From contig NZ_JAEQMG010000047.1 in NCBI RefSeq assembly GCF_016680995.1, forward strand, positions 1 through 26,208: a stretch of DNA of 26,208 nt. Reading direction: 5' to 3'. The position numbers and the translations under genes are program-made. Shown here piece by piece: positions 1-8,354 of the stretch. The notes under the pieces are model-generated. The model worked only from the letters and a program-made list of their open reading frames with translations. It searched no databases and had not been told where the DNA came from. Every line of letters begins with the position of its first letter. Position 1 is the first letter of the stretch. Source of the DNA: Ruminococcus difficilis (lineage in GTDB: Bacteria > Bacillota_A > Clostridia > Oscillospirales > Acutalibacteraceae).

Positions 1-220
1 AGCAGGCTGTAGATGCCTTTCACAGGCGACAGCTTAACCATTACGGCAGAAGAAAATAGCAGCAAACGATTGTTAGTATTGCACAAGTCGGAAACAGGTC
101 TCAAAATCGGGCGGCAAACAGGAGAAAGCAGCGACGCTTTTGTGAGCGCCGCTGCGGTTCACAGCGGCCGGCAACGCCGACCGCAAGCCGTTTTTGAGGT
201 TTCCTGTGCAAGATTCTTAG

Positions 221-330
221 GTTGACACCTGTTTTCGGTTTGGTGTAAAAAATAACGCTATAATTTTCAGATTTCGCATACCTATCGAAAAAATAGGCGT
301 TTTTTGGTTGATAACCTTGTTGGCGTCAAC
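221..330. repeat. Inverted repeat upstream of the RHH/integrase module
   Basis: GTTGACACC at 221-229 is matched by GGCGTCAAC at 322-330, 8 of 9 positions complementary. Between them lie a TATAAT box at 259-264, without a well-spaced -35, and a weak hairpin followed by T residues (CCTAT 281-285, ATAGG 293-297). This could be an operator or arm-site region for the small DNA-binding protein or the integrase that follow. The rest of 1-348 shows no convincing gene. Confidence is low because the arms are short. Confidence 0.3.
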
Positions 331-399
331 ATTTAGGGAGGGATTGAAACGGATTCGGAAAACAAACAAAGGGTAAGTTTATACCTTGATAAGAAAACA

Positions 400-759
400 G
401 TGCAGGTGGTGGATTCATTCATCAAAAAGAACGGACTTCATTCACGGAATGAGTTTTTTGAGAAGGCAGCAGAGAACCTGATCGCCGATGAAGCAATCAA
501 ATCAGGCGGCGATGTGATGAGCGAAAAGCTTGCAAAAGCCATCGAAGCAGTCTCGGAAAACAACGCGAAGGCGATCTCAAAAGGTCTGTTTCGATACGCG
601 GTTCAACTCGAAATGATGATGCGTTACATCGCGCAGACGCATGAGTTTACTGATGATGAACTGGATGAAATGCGGCGTGAAGCCATCAATAATGTTCGCA
701 GAACGCGCGGTAAAATCAAGCTCGACGATATCGCAAAGGGCTGGTACAACAAAGAATAA
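400..759 (+). CDS. Ribbon-helix-helix (CopG/Arc-like) DNA-binding protein
   Basis: A small DNA-binding protein, probably an accessory or regulatory factor of the integrative element. The annotated start is GTG at 400 (119 aa), but the frame is open upstream back to a stop at 334-336, and the upstream residues (RVSLYLDKK, then TVQVVDSFI) form the beta strand and first helix of a ribbon-helix-helix fold, followed by the conserved SRNEFFEKA helix. The true protein therefore almost certainly begins before 400. An AGGGAGG ribosome site at 335-341 sits 7 nt before an ACG codon at 349, which would give a 136-aa protein beginning (M)DSENKQRVS. The C-terminal half is charged and helical with no recognised domain. 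It lies 60 bp upstream of the integrase in the same direction, suggesting co-regulation. The fold is fairly sure; the role is inferred from context. Confidence 0.75.
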   Translation: MQVVDSFIKKNGLHSRNEFFEKAAENLIADEAIKSGGDVMSEKLAKAIEAVSENNAKAISKGLFRYAVQLEMMMRYIAQTHEFTDDELDEMRREAINNVRRTRGKIKLDDIAKGWYNKE

Positions 760-819
760 GTCTGGATATTTGCCAAAACCTGTGGTATATTGTTGAGCTA
801 AAGAAGGGAGTGAACTGCC

Positions 820-2037
820 ATGTCACAACGTGAAATACTCACAAACGGCAGCGCATTTAAGCGCACCGACGGTCGCTGGTGCGGCGTCGTCTGGTACAAA
901 GATGAGCACGGCGAGCGTAAACGCAAGAGCTTTTCCGGCACCACGAAAGCAGAAGTCAACAAGAAAATGAAGAAATACATCGTGGAGTTCAACGAAGATA
1001 AAAACGATTCGGTTGAGTCTTTGAAAACTTTGGAGGATAGTTTGCAGAATTGGCTGCAGGTGTTCAAGTTCCCGGCAGTCGAGCGTACTACCTACGACAG
1101 AGCGGAATCCATCGCCAAAAACCAGATCTATCCTCAACTCGGCAAAAAGGTCGTCGGCGACATCACAGCCGCAGATATCAAAAAGCTGCTCAACTATTGG
1201 ATGACCGAGGACTACGCTTACACAACGGTCAAGAAGGTTTACACGCTCCTCAATGAATATTTTCGGTACCTTTATCAACAGGAAATCATCACAAAAAACC
1301 CGATGGCGAACGTGGAAATGCTCAAGAAAGCCAACTTCATGTCAGCCCAGGGCAAAGAAAATCTTCCTCCGACGGAGACCATCACAGTCTTTTCAGAGGA
1401 AGAAATTGAAAAGTTCAAGGCGGAAGCGTTCAGTGTATTCGGCAACGGTAAGAGAAAATATCAGCAGGCGGCAGCATATATATTGATGCTGAACACAGGA
1501 TTGAGAACCGGCGAAGCCCTCGGTTTACTCAACACCGACATCGACTTAGACAACCGCGTCATGCACGTTCAGCGCGGTGTGAAAGAGGTTTCCAAACGCG
1601 AAGGCGTCACAGAAAAGAGTGGGCGGGAGGTGATCGTCGGCAAACTCAAGAGCGCAACCAGCAAGCGCGACATCCCACTGAACGACACAGCTATCGAAAT
1701 GATCAAAGACCTTCGCAAAGAATTCTACTTCGGCGAGGATAGCCCTCTGATCCCCGACGAGCACGGCGAAGTCACCCGACCCGTCAACTTCCGCAAAAGA
1801 TTCTACAGAATCCTCACCGCCGCCGGCATAGAAACCAAAGGTCTCCACAGCCTCCGCCATACCTTTGCAACCCGATTGATCAACGGAGTTAAGGACAAAA
1901 ACGGCAACATCAAATCCCTCACTCCCAAACAAGTAGCCGACCTCCTCGGCCACACCACCTCAGAAATCACAGAACTCTACTACGTCAAGAGAGATACGAA
2001 TATGCTCAACGGGATTACGGATGGGTTTGAGTTATGA
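820..2037 (+). CDS. int: Tyrosine recombinase / site-specific integrase
   Basis: A 405-aa phage/ICE-type tyrosine integrase that would catalyse excision and integration of the surrounding element. Residues about 10-55 form an AP2-like arm-type DNA-binding domain (DGRWCGVVWYKDEHGER). About 70-170 is the SAM-like core-binding domain. The catalytic domain follows with Arg229 (TGLRTGEAL), Lys277 (LKSATSKRD), His343-x-x-Arg346 (LHSLRHTFATR), His378 (LLGHTT) and nucleophile Tyr387, nine residues after His378. All catalytic positions are present and the length is normal, so it should be active. The ATG is preceded by GGGAG at good spacing. The gene is GC-richer than the defence genes just downstream. 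Its att site is not evident next to it; the tRNA-Trp fragment near 14.9 kb is a candidate but could belong to another element. Confidence 0.95.
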   Translation: MSQREILTNGSAFKRTDGRWCGVVWYKDEHGERKRKSFSGTTKAEVNKKMKKYIVEFNEDKNDSVESLKTLEDSLQNWLQVFKFPAVERTTYDRAESIAKNQIYPQLGKKVVGDITAADIKKLLNYWMTEDYAYTTVKKVYTLLNEYFRYLYQQEIITKNPMANVEMLKKANFMSAQGKENLPPTETITVFSEEEIEKFKAEAFSVFGNGKRKYQQAAAYILMLNTGLRTGEALGLLNTDIDLDNRVMHVQRGVKEVSKREGVTEKSGREVIVGKLKSATSKRDIPLNDTAIEMIKDLRKEFYFGEDSPLIPDEHGEVTRPVNFRKRFYRILTAAGIETKGLHSLRHTFATRLINGVKDKNGNIKSLTPKQVADLLGHTTSEITELYYVKRDTNMLNGITDGFEL

Positions 2038-2097
2038 GTAATATGATACCGTATTTATATTCAGAAAAAATAAAGCCATAGAATTCCTTCGTTCCAG

Positions 2098-2131
2098 TTG
2101 AAAGTCGGTGAAATCAGTGATAGAATATAAT
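2098..2131 (+). promoter_or_regulatory. Probable sigma-A promoter for the STAND-nuclease gene
   Basis: TTGAAA at 2098-2103 is followed after 17 bp by TAGAAT at 2121-2126; an overlapping TATAAT lies at 2126-2131. The start codon of the large gene is about 40 bp downstream, with AGGAAG just before it. Read by eye only. Confidence 0.5.
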
Positions 2132-2169
2132 TGAATAATAGTTATTAGCGAATAATATGAGGAAGAAGT

Positions 2170-5100
2170 ATGGCTATAATCACTACAATTAAAAATAGCA
2201 TTAGGATGATGAATCAAGGATCATTTCAAAACCTTTGTGACCATATTCTATCAAAAATGGGGTACAATAACCTTGTTTCACTGGGAAGTCAAGCAGGGAC
2301 ACAAAAGACTACAAAGGGAACTCCGGATACATATTGTATTGTGGATGATAATAAATATATTTTTGTTGAATACACTACTCAAGAAAAACAACTTTTTAAT
2401 AAAATAAAATCTGATATTGATAAGTGCTTGGATGAAAAAGCAACAGGAATTGAAGTGAGTCGAATAGTTGAGATTCTCTATTTTCATACTTCTTCAAATT
2501 TATCACCAAAACAGGATAACGAGATTAGAAGTCTATGCAGAGAGAAGGGTGTTGCCATCTCGATTTATGGGATAGATTGGATTGCATTTAATCTCTACAG
2601 AGATAATCGCTCTTTAGCAAAAGAGTATTTGAATATTCAAATTGATAATAATCAGATTTTTGAAGTTAATGATTTTATCAAGCAGAATAGTCTATCGGAT
2701 TTAGCTGCTCCGTTAGATAATGAATTTATGTTTCGAGCGAAAGAACTGAGCGCTATAGATGATATCTTCAAAATAAAAGATGTAGTCGTATTAGTTGGCA
2801 GGGCGGGTGCCGGTAAGACGCGGGTGGCTGTTGAGTATGCAAAAAAACGCGCGAAAAACAGCATGGAAAAGGTTTTTTGCATTCGTGATAACGCTCTTCC
2901 TATTTATGAAGACTTAAATTATTATATTGGCAGTCCGGGTCATTATTTCTTGGTAGTGGATGATGCCAATCAAATTGCCGGTTTGTCACATGTTCTGTAT
3001 TATCTGACACAAAAGAGCAAAGATATCAATGTTAAAATTCTCATTACTGTTAGAGATTATGCGTTGATGGATGTTAGGAAAAAGATCATTGAATTCACGA
3101 CATTTAACTCTGTAATAATCAGTCCGTTCAGCGATGACGAAATAGTCGAGATAGTAAAAGTTGCAGTTGGAATCAAAAATCAGCTGTATCTCGACAGAAT
3201 CGCAGAGATATCAAGTGGTAATGCTCGTATTGCTATGATAGCCGGAAAAACAGCAAAGAATGAAAACAACCTATCTTCTCTTACAGATGTATCAACTTTA
3301 TATGAGAGTTATTATGGGAATGCAATTAAGGGAGTGGGGCTATCTGATGATAAAGATCTTTTAGTTGCTTTTGGAATTACGGCATTTATTAATTCTTTTC
3401 ATATTGATTTGTTAGATTATCTTAATCCTGTATTTGAAGCATCCAATATAAGTAAAGATGATTTCTTGGAATGTATATATCGGTTACATTCTTTTGAGTT
3501 GGTTGATATATGTAATGACAAAGCAGTCAAAATATCCGAACAGTGTTTGTCAAACTACATTCTTAAATATGTTTTTTATGATAAAAAACTGGTTAGCCTT
3601 TCAAAAATGATAAATGCTTATTTTCCTATCAACCAATCAAAAACGATCTCAGCGGTAAATGTTTTGTCAAATGTATTCTACTCTGAGCAAATGATTGCGT
3701 TTGTTGAACGTGAAATCAGAACGATATGGGATGATTTATCCGAGATAAACAGTGATCACTTCTTTGAATTTGTTAAAGCATTTTATCCAATCAACGAAAT
3801 GGCAACATTGCAATTGCTGAAACAAAGAATTGACAGTGAAGAAGCAAAGAAATTTGATGAGAAAATCATTGAAACAAAACACTACTTCAATGATGATATT
3901 ATATCTATTTTATCCGGTTTTTATCGTTGCAAAAATTATTCTTTAGCGATAGAACTGTTACTACGGTATTATCAAAAACGACCTGATTTGTATCAGAAAG
4001 TCCTTGAAGTGATAAAACAAGATTATATTTTTAACAAGTATTCGGAGTATAATGACTTTCTGATTGAGAAGGAACTTCTTCGTCTGATCAGAGAGTATTC
4101 AAACGATTGGAATGATTATGCGATTTCATATCTCTTTATGGATGTTGCAAAGTCGATGCTTGATTTTAGATTTGATCGGCTTGTATCAAGCAATAACTAT
4201 TCAATTTCTTATTCATATACAGTATTGCATTCCGGGGATAATATTATAGAATGGCGATGTCAGGTTTGGGATTACTTGCTCGAAGCAAAGCGCAATCCCT
4301 ATTTCAAAAATGGATTTCGCTCAATAATGAGAACTTACGGAAGAAATTCGGATGAAAATAGTTTACCAATCATTCAAGCTGATTGCAGCGGGATTTTCAA
4401 AATCATCTCAGAATGCTTGAATTCAGGGATATTAGAAGATTGCATCACCGTAGATGAATATGTTTCTTTCCTGAATAAGCATAAACTAAATGGATGCATT
4501 TCATCCGAAATTGTTGATGTGTTTTTATGTTCAGAGCAATTGCATATTTATAAGACTTTGATTGGTGATTCGCCATTTCTTTGTAAGGATTACGAAAAAG
4601 AAATAATCACGCGAAAGCAAAGAATTAAAGCTCTGACAACAAACAGTGATTTTGCGGCAATACAAGGCGTTATCGATATCTGTAATAATTCATTTTTTGA
4701 TAATACTTATCGTGTAAAAAAGGGGTTAGAGCTCTTTTTTGAGACTCTTTATGAAAGCAATCATTATTTTGTAGACGCTGTACGATACTACTTGTTAACG
4801 AATACACCTCAAAATCTTTCTCCGGAATTGATTTTGCAATATTTATTTCAAATGATAGATGAAAAGGATTTGTTGACTTTCATTTCTTTGCCGACTTATT
4901 CTCAGAAAAACGAATGGTTATTCACATACTATTTCCTGTACCCGGAAGAAAAGATTACTGAAGATGTATTGAATAACTTTTATGCATTGCTTTTGGATGA
5001 TTCAGAAAATAGTATTCATGCAAGCTGTTTTAGACAAATCTTATTCATTTGCAAATTCAATTCAGTTAAGGAAGACGCTTTTATAAACTGTTGTAAGATC

Positions 5101-5889
5101 ATCTACCGAAAAAGAAAAGACAATCCGAATTTGGTAAACAGTTTTTTTCATTATATGTTTCACAGTTATATCACACCGGTTGATAAAGTGCTGGAGTTGT
5201 TTTCTTCAAATATGGACTTGCTTGAAAAAATCTATATTTTCGAAGTGCTGTACAACGAGCATTTTGATAACAACGAAACCTATTTTAAAATCTTGGCAGC
5301 AATAGATACCGAATTCGTTTGCCGTTTCTTTTCAACGGTGATATCTCAATCAGAGCATTTTCGCGTATCAGACATTAGTGGACAGATACAAAGAGTGTAT
5401 GAGTTTGATGTTTATACTGAGATATTTGAAAAACTTGCTGAAATGATTGTCGCTTCATTCAAGTACTACCTGCATGAACTGCAGGAGTTGTTTGAAACGC
5501 TTTTAAAGGATAAAGACAAAGAAAAAGTAAATATGCTGATCATGTTTTTCATAGAAAGTCATTTTTTGGATGAAAACTATATGTATTGCATGTTTAATGC
5601 GATCGCTGAATTGGAAGATAGTGAGCGAATCACCTATATAAAAGCATTTTTAAATCAAACGCAGGATATTGACGCATTTAAAAAGCTTCCGGTGGTTTCG
5701 GAAACCTATTCATGGTCAGGCAGTGAAGTTCCGATTATTGAAAAGAATAAGGCATTCATCGTAAAACTCAATAATGAATTACATGGACTTGATTTTTTGG
5801 ATCATAAGCAGTACCTAGAAGACAAAGAAAAACAATTGGATGACCACATAAAGGAAGTGCAGATTAGAGAATATATCAGAGGATGTTAA
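2170..5889 (+). CDS. STAND NTPase with N-terminal PD-(D/E)XK-like nuclease (Avs/NLR-type defence protein)
   Basis: A 1239-aa multidomain protein, most likely an intracellular phage sensor that fires a nuclease. Residues 1-150 look like a restriction-endonuclease fold: Pro52-Asp53 (KGTPDTY) followed by Glu67-x-Thr (FVEYTTQEK), a variant of the PD...(D/E)xK signature with Thr where Lys is usual. The NTPase has Walker A GRAGAGKT at 210-217 and Walker B FLVVDD at 260-265, then an ITVRDYALMD sensor-like segment near 295-305 and a winged-helix-like region. This arrangement resembles the nSTAND3-type NTPases. The remaining 750 residues are helical with many aromatic residues and no recognised repeat, the expected place for a target sensor. 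The start has AGGAAG upstream and conserved N-terminal sequence. The gene is AT-rich and sits between an integrase and a restriction-modification operon. Domains are read by eye; the trigger is unknown. Confidence 0.8.
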   Translation: MAIITTIKNSIRMMNQGSFQNLCDHILSKMGYNNLVSLGSQAGTQKTTKGTPDTYCIVDDNKYIFVEYTTQEKQLFNKIKSDIDKCLDEKATGIEVSRIVEILYFHTSSNLSPKQDNEIRSLCREKGVAISIYGIDWIAFNLYRDNRSLAKEYLNIQIDNNQIFEVNDFIKQNSLSDLAAPLDNEFMFRAKELSAIDDIFKIKDVVVLVGRAGAGKTRVAVEYAKKRAKNSMEKVFCIRDNALPIYEDLNYYIGSPGHYFLVVDDANQIAGLSHVLYYLTQKSKDINVKILITVRDYALMDVRKKIIEFTTFNSVIISPFSDDEIVEIVKVAVGIKNQLYLDRIAEISSGNARIAMIAGKTAKNENNLSSLTDVSTLYESYYGNAIKGVGLSDDKDLLVAFGITAFINSFHIDLLDYLNPVFEASNISKDDFLECIYRLHSFELVDICNDKAVKISEQCLSNYILKYVFYDKKLVSLSKMINAYFPINQSKTISAVNVLSNVFYSEQMIAFVEREIRTIWDDLSEINSDHFFEFVKAFYPINEMATLQLLKQRIDSEEAKKFDEKIIETKHYFNDDIISILSGFYRCKNYSLAIELLLRYYQKRPDLYQKVLEVIKQDYIFNKYSEYNDFLIEKELLRLIREYSNDWNDYAISYLFMDVAKSMLDFRFDRLVSSNNYSISYSYTVLHSGDNIIEWRCQVWDYLLEAKRNPYFKNGFRSIMRTYGRNSDENSLPIIQADCSGIFKIISECLNSGILEDCITVDEYVSFLNKHKLNGCISSEIVDVFLCSEQLHIYKTLIGDSPFLCKDYEKEIITRKQRIKALTTNSDFAAIQGVIDICNNSFFDNTYRVKKGLELFFETLYESNHYFVDAVRYYLLTNTPQNLSPELILQYLFQMIDEKDLLTFISLPTYSQKNEWLFTYYFLYPEEKITEDVLNNFYALLLDDSENSIHASCFRQILFICKFNSVKEDAFINCCKIIYRKRKDNPNLVNSFFHYMFHSYITPVDKVLELFSSNMDLLEKIYIFEVLYNEHFDNNETYFKILAAIDTEFVCRFFSTVISQSEHFRVSDISGQIQRVYEFDVYTEIFEKLAEMIVASFKYYLHELQELFETLLKDKDKEKVNMLIMFFIESHFLDENYMYCMFNAIAELEDSERITYIKAFLNQTQDIDAFKKLPVVSETYSWSGSEVPIIEKNKAFIVKLNNELHGLDFLDHKQYLEDKEKQLDDHIKEVQIREYIRGC

Positions 5890-5895
5890 ACAGAC

Positions 5896-5926
5896 GAATG
5901 CCGCCCATTTGAGATGGACGGCATTC
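5896..5926 (+). terminator. Hairpin after the STAND-nuclease gene
   Basis: GAATGCCG plus CCAT pairs with ATGG plus CGGCATTC, with one internal mismatch and a short loop. The hairpin begins 7 nt after the stop codon. It is strong but lacks a clear T tract, so it may act as a 3' stabiliser or a weak terminator. Confidence 0.55.
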
Positions 5927-5937
5927 AAAATGTGGCA

Positions 5938-6033
5938 TTACTCAAATAGCCATTCTTGATCAGAATACTGTTTTAGCACGATTAGAATAATTTTATCATT
6001 AATCAATGTGTAGACGATATTGTCTGTCTTGTA
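5938..6033 (-). pseudogene. Remnant of a small ORF, possibly the C-terminus of a RelE/ParE-like toxin
   Basis: Read leftward, 31 codons end in a proper stop and contain DNIVYTLINDKIILIVL, a beta-rich pattern like the last strands of RelE/ParE-type toxins. A TAA stop directly precedes the fragment and there is no start codon or ribosome site. It is probably a decayed piece of a gene; the family assignment is weak. Confidence 0.25.
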
Positions 6034-6117
6034 TTATTGAAATATGAGAAGTGTATATTTATAGTTTTTCATTTATAGATATATTGTATCAGAATATAAA
6101 CAATAGTAAAGGAATTA

Positions 6118-6146
6118 TTGATAATTGAAGTAAAGTATGCTATACT
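6118..6146 (+). promoter_or_regulatory. Promoter of the restriction-modification operon
   Basis: TTGATA at 6118-6123, a 17-bp spacer ending in TGC, and TATACT at 6141-6146 give a good sigma-A promoter with an extended -10. It lies about 70 bp upstream of the regulator start. The imperfect dyad in the leader (CTAAACTCAG and CTGATTTTAG, 6151-6176) is a possible operator for the XRE protein. Confidence 0.6.
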
Positions 6147-6217
6147 GAATCTAAACTCAGTGAACGCTGATTTTAGTTCTGCAATTCTTGAAATGATAAT
6201 TATTTGGAGTGATTCTC

Positions 6218-6427
6218 TTGTCAGTTAGTTATAAAAAGCTATGGAAAATGCTGATTGATAAAGATATGAAGAAGAAAGACTTATGTGCAGCAGCAGGGAT
6301 TAGTCATGCTTCCATGGCTAAGTTAGGGAAAAATGAGAATGTCACGACTGATGTGTTGGTGAAAATTTGCACAGCCTTACAATGTGACATCGGCGATATA
6401 ATGGAATTAACTCATGATTCTATTTAG
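6218..6427 (+). CDS. XRE-family helix-turn-helix regulator (possible R-M controller protein)
   Basis: A 69-aa single-domain Cro/C1-type repressor. It begins SVSYKKLWKMLIDKDMKKKDL, and the helix-turn-helix runs through CAAAGISHASMAKLGK to the VLVKICTALQCDIGDIMEL helix, typical of compact XRE proteins. The TTG at 6218 is preferred over the GTG at 6209: GGAG at 6206-6209 is 8 nt before TTG and the family normally starts at this SYKKLWK segment. It is separated from the methyltransferase gene by 17 bp, so the two are co-transcribed. In many type II systems such a protein times expression of the endonuclease. That role is inferred from position; the fold is clear. Confidence 0.88.
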   Translation: MSVSYKKLWKMLIDKDMKKKDLCAAAGISHASMAKLGKNENVTTDVLVKICTALQCDIGDIMELTHDSI

Positions 6428-6444
6428 CGAAAGGGGGTAGTATA

Positions 6445-8340
6445 GTGGCAGAAGCAGCAGTAAAAGAAATGGAAATAATTCAAGCAAAGCCTATTTTGAA
6501 GTGGGCAGGTGGAAAGACGCAATTATTAGGAGAACTTTTGCCTAAAGTGCCGAACTCTTATAGCCGATATATTGAGCCGTTTTTTGGCGGTGGAGCAATG
6601 TTCTTTGCGTTACAGCCGGAAAATGCCATTATTGCGGATAGTAACCCTGAAATTATTAATGTCTATCGGGAAGTTGCTGATCATGTCGAAGATGTAATTC
6701 AATATTTAAAACAGTATGAAAACACTTCTGAAATGTTTTATGCTGTTCGTAGCCAGGAGTGGACAGCTCTATCTAAAGCAGAAGCGGCGGCAAGAACCAT
6801 CTTCTTAAACAAAACTTGCTTTAACGGGTTATATCGTGTCAATAAGAAGGGACAGTTTAATGTTCCTTTTGGCAAGTATAAGAATCCCAAAATCTGTGAT
6901 GAAGAAGGACTGAGAGCAGCTTCCGTTGCATTACAAAAAGCAGAAATCTTGTGCGGCGACTACTTGTTGGTTCTGGAACACTATGCGCAGCCGGGAGATT
7001 TTGTTTTTCTTGACCCTCCGTATTTGCCTATCTCTGAATATGCTGATTTTAAGAGATACACTAAAGAGCAGTTTTATGAGGAAGATCATATTGAATTGTC
7101 AAAAATGATTATGAACTTGCACGAACGTGGTTGTTATATCATTTTAACCAACTCCAATCATCCGTTAGTGCATGAGCTATACGCTCAATTCAATATTGAC
7201 GTGATTCAAACAAGGCGACATATTTCCTGTAATGGCAGCACTCGTAAAGGAGAGGACGTTATTGTAACAATTCCTCCTAAAGAGCATACTCTGATTAAGC
7301 TTCTTCCTAAACCTCTCCCGGAGCAAGTTTCAGCTTATCCTCCGACTCGCTTTATGGGTTCAAAACGCAAGCTGTTATCAGAGATTTGGTCTGTCGCTTC
7401 ACATTTTAAGGTGAATACGGTTGTTGATTTGTTCTCTGGCTCCGGTATTGTCGGTTATATGTTCAAAGCTCAGGGTAAAGCGGTAGTCTGCAATGATTAT
7501 ATGGCAATGTCTGCTATTTTTACTAAAGCAATGGTAGAGAATAATACCGTTACTTTACCTTTGGAAGAAGCAAGAGAATTGCTGGTTGCACATAAAGAGT
7601 CCGATCATTTTGTTGCGTCTACTTTCAAGGATTTGTATTACACTGATGAAGAAAATGATTTGATTGACACATTGCGTACCAATATAGCCTTGATAAAAGA
7701 TCAGTATAAACGTGCGATTGCGATGTCCGCATTAATTCGTGCCTGCACAAAAAAACGTCCTCGTGGTATCTTTACCTACACAGGACAGCGATACAACGAT
7801 GGACGTAAGGATTTGCAAAAGACGCTTGAACAACAGTTTTTGGAAGCTGTTGAAGCTATCAACAATGCAGTTTTTGATAATGGGCAGAAAAATCGCTCTG
7901 CTCAATCGGATGCAATGGATTTGAAAGTCGAACAAGCTGATTTGGTTTATATTGACCCTCCATACTATTCTAAGTTATCGGATAATGAATATGTTCGCAG
8001 ATATCATTTCGTGGAAGGTCTTGCACGTGATTGGAAAGGTGTAGAGATTCAGCAACATACACAGACCAAAAAATTCAAGTCTTATCCAACTCCATTCTCT
8101 ACCAGAACAGGAGCAGCAAATGCATTTGATCATTTGTTTAAGAAATATGCAAAAAGCGTTTTAATTGTATCTTATTCCTCAAATAGTTTGCCCACACAAG
8201 ATGAAATGGTTGCGATAATGGCGAAGTATAAAAAACACGTAGAGGTCATCCCAATCGACTACAAATATTCGTTTGGCAATCAGAATGATGCAAAAACACA
8301 TAGGAACACGGTTAAAGAATACCTTTTTGTAGGGTATTAA
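6445..8340 (+). CDS. Fused dual class-D12 adenine-specific DNA methyltransferase
   Basis: A 631-aa protein with two complete Dam-like (D12 class) N6-adenine methyltransferase domains, modifying DNA against the endonuclease downstream. Domain 1 (about 15-285) has KWAGGK at 19-24, the SAM-binding EPFFGGG at 44-50, and the catalytic DPPY at 190-193. Domain 2 (about 290-631) has FMGSKRKLL, DLFSGSG at 328-334, and DPPY at 504-507. Two fused domains are expected for an asymmetric recognition site, where each strand needs its own methylase, as in M.FokI. Domain 1 is closer to classical Dam; domain 2 is more divergent with a larger recognition insert. The GTG start at 6445 has AGGGGG 8 nt upstream. 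The endonuclease gene follows after 14 bp. The methyltransferase call is secure; the target site is unknown. Confidence 0.95.
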   Translation: MAEAAVKEMEIIQAKPILKWAGGKTQLLGELLPKVPNSYSRYIEPFFGGGAMFFALQPENAIIADSNPEIINVYREVADHVEDVIQYLKQYENTSEMFYAVRSQEWTALSKAEAAARTIFLNKTCFNGLYRVNKKGQFNVPFGKYKNPKICDEEGLRAASVALQKAEILCGDYLLVLEHYAQPGDFVFLDPPYLPISEYADFKRYTKEQFYEEDHIELSKMIMNLHERGCYIILTNSNHPLVHELYAQFNIDVIQTRRHISCNGSTRKGEDVIVTIPPKEHTLIKLLPKPLPEQVSAYPPTRFMGSKRKLLSEIWSVASHFKVNTVVDLFSGSGIVGYMFKAQGKAVVCNDYMAMSAIFTKAMVENNTVTLPLEEARELLVAHKESDHFVASTFKDLYYTDEENDLIDTLRTNIALIKDQYKRAIAMSALIRACTKKRPRGIFTYTGQRYNDGRKDLQKTLEQQFLEAVEAINNAVFDNGQKNRSAQSDAMDLKVEQADLVYIDPPYYSKLSDNEYVRRYHFVEGLARDWKGVEIQQHTQTKKFKSYPTPFSTRTGAANAFDHLFKKYAKSVLIVSYSSNSLPTQDEMVAIMAKYKKHVEVIPIDYKYSFGNQNDAKTHRNTVKEYLFVGY

Positions 8341-8354
8341 TTGGAGAACACGGT

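Noticed and set aside
13..225. 70-codon open frame at the left edge
   Set aside because: No ribosome site and no protein-family pattern; residue composition looks random, and it ends within what seems to be spacer.
1546..1953. 135-codon frame antisense to the integrase
   Set aside because: A shadow of the integrase reading frame, which has all catalytic residues.
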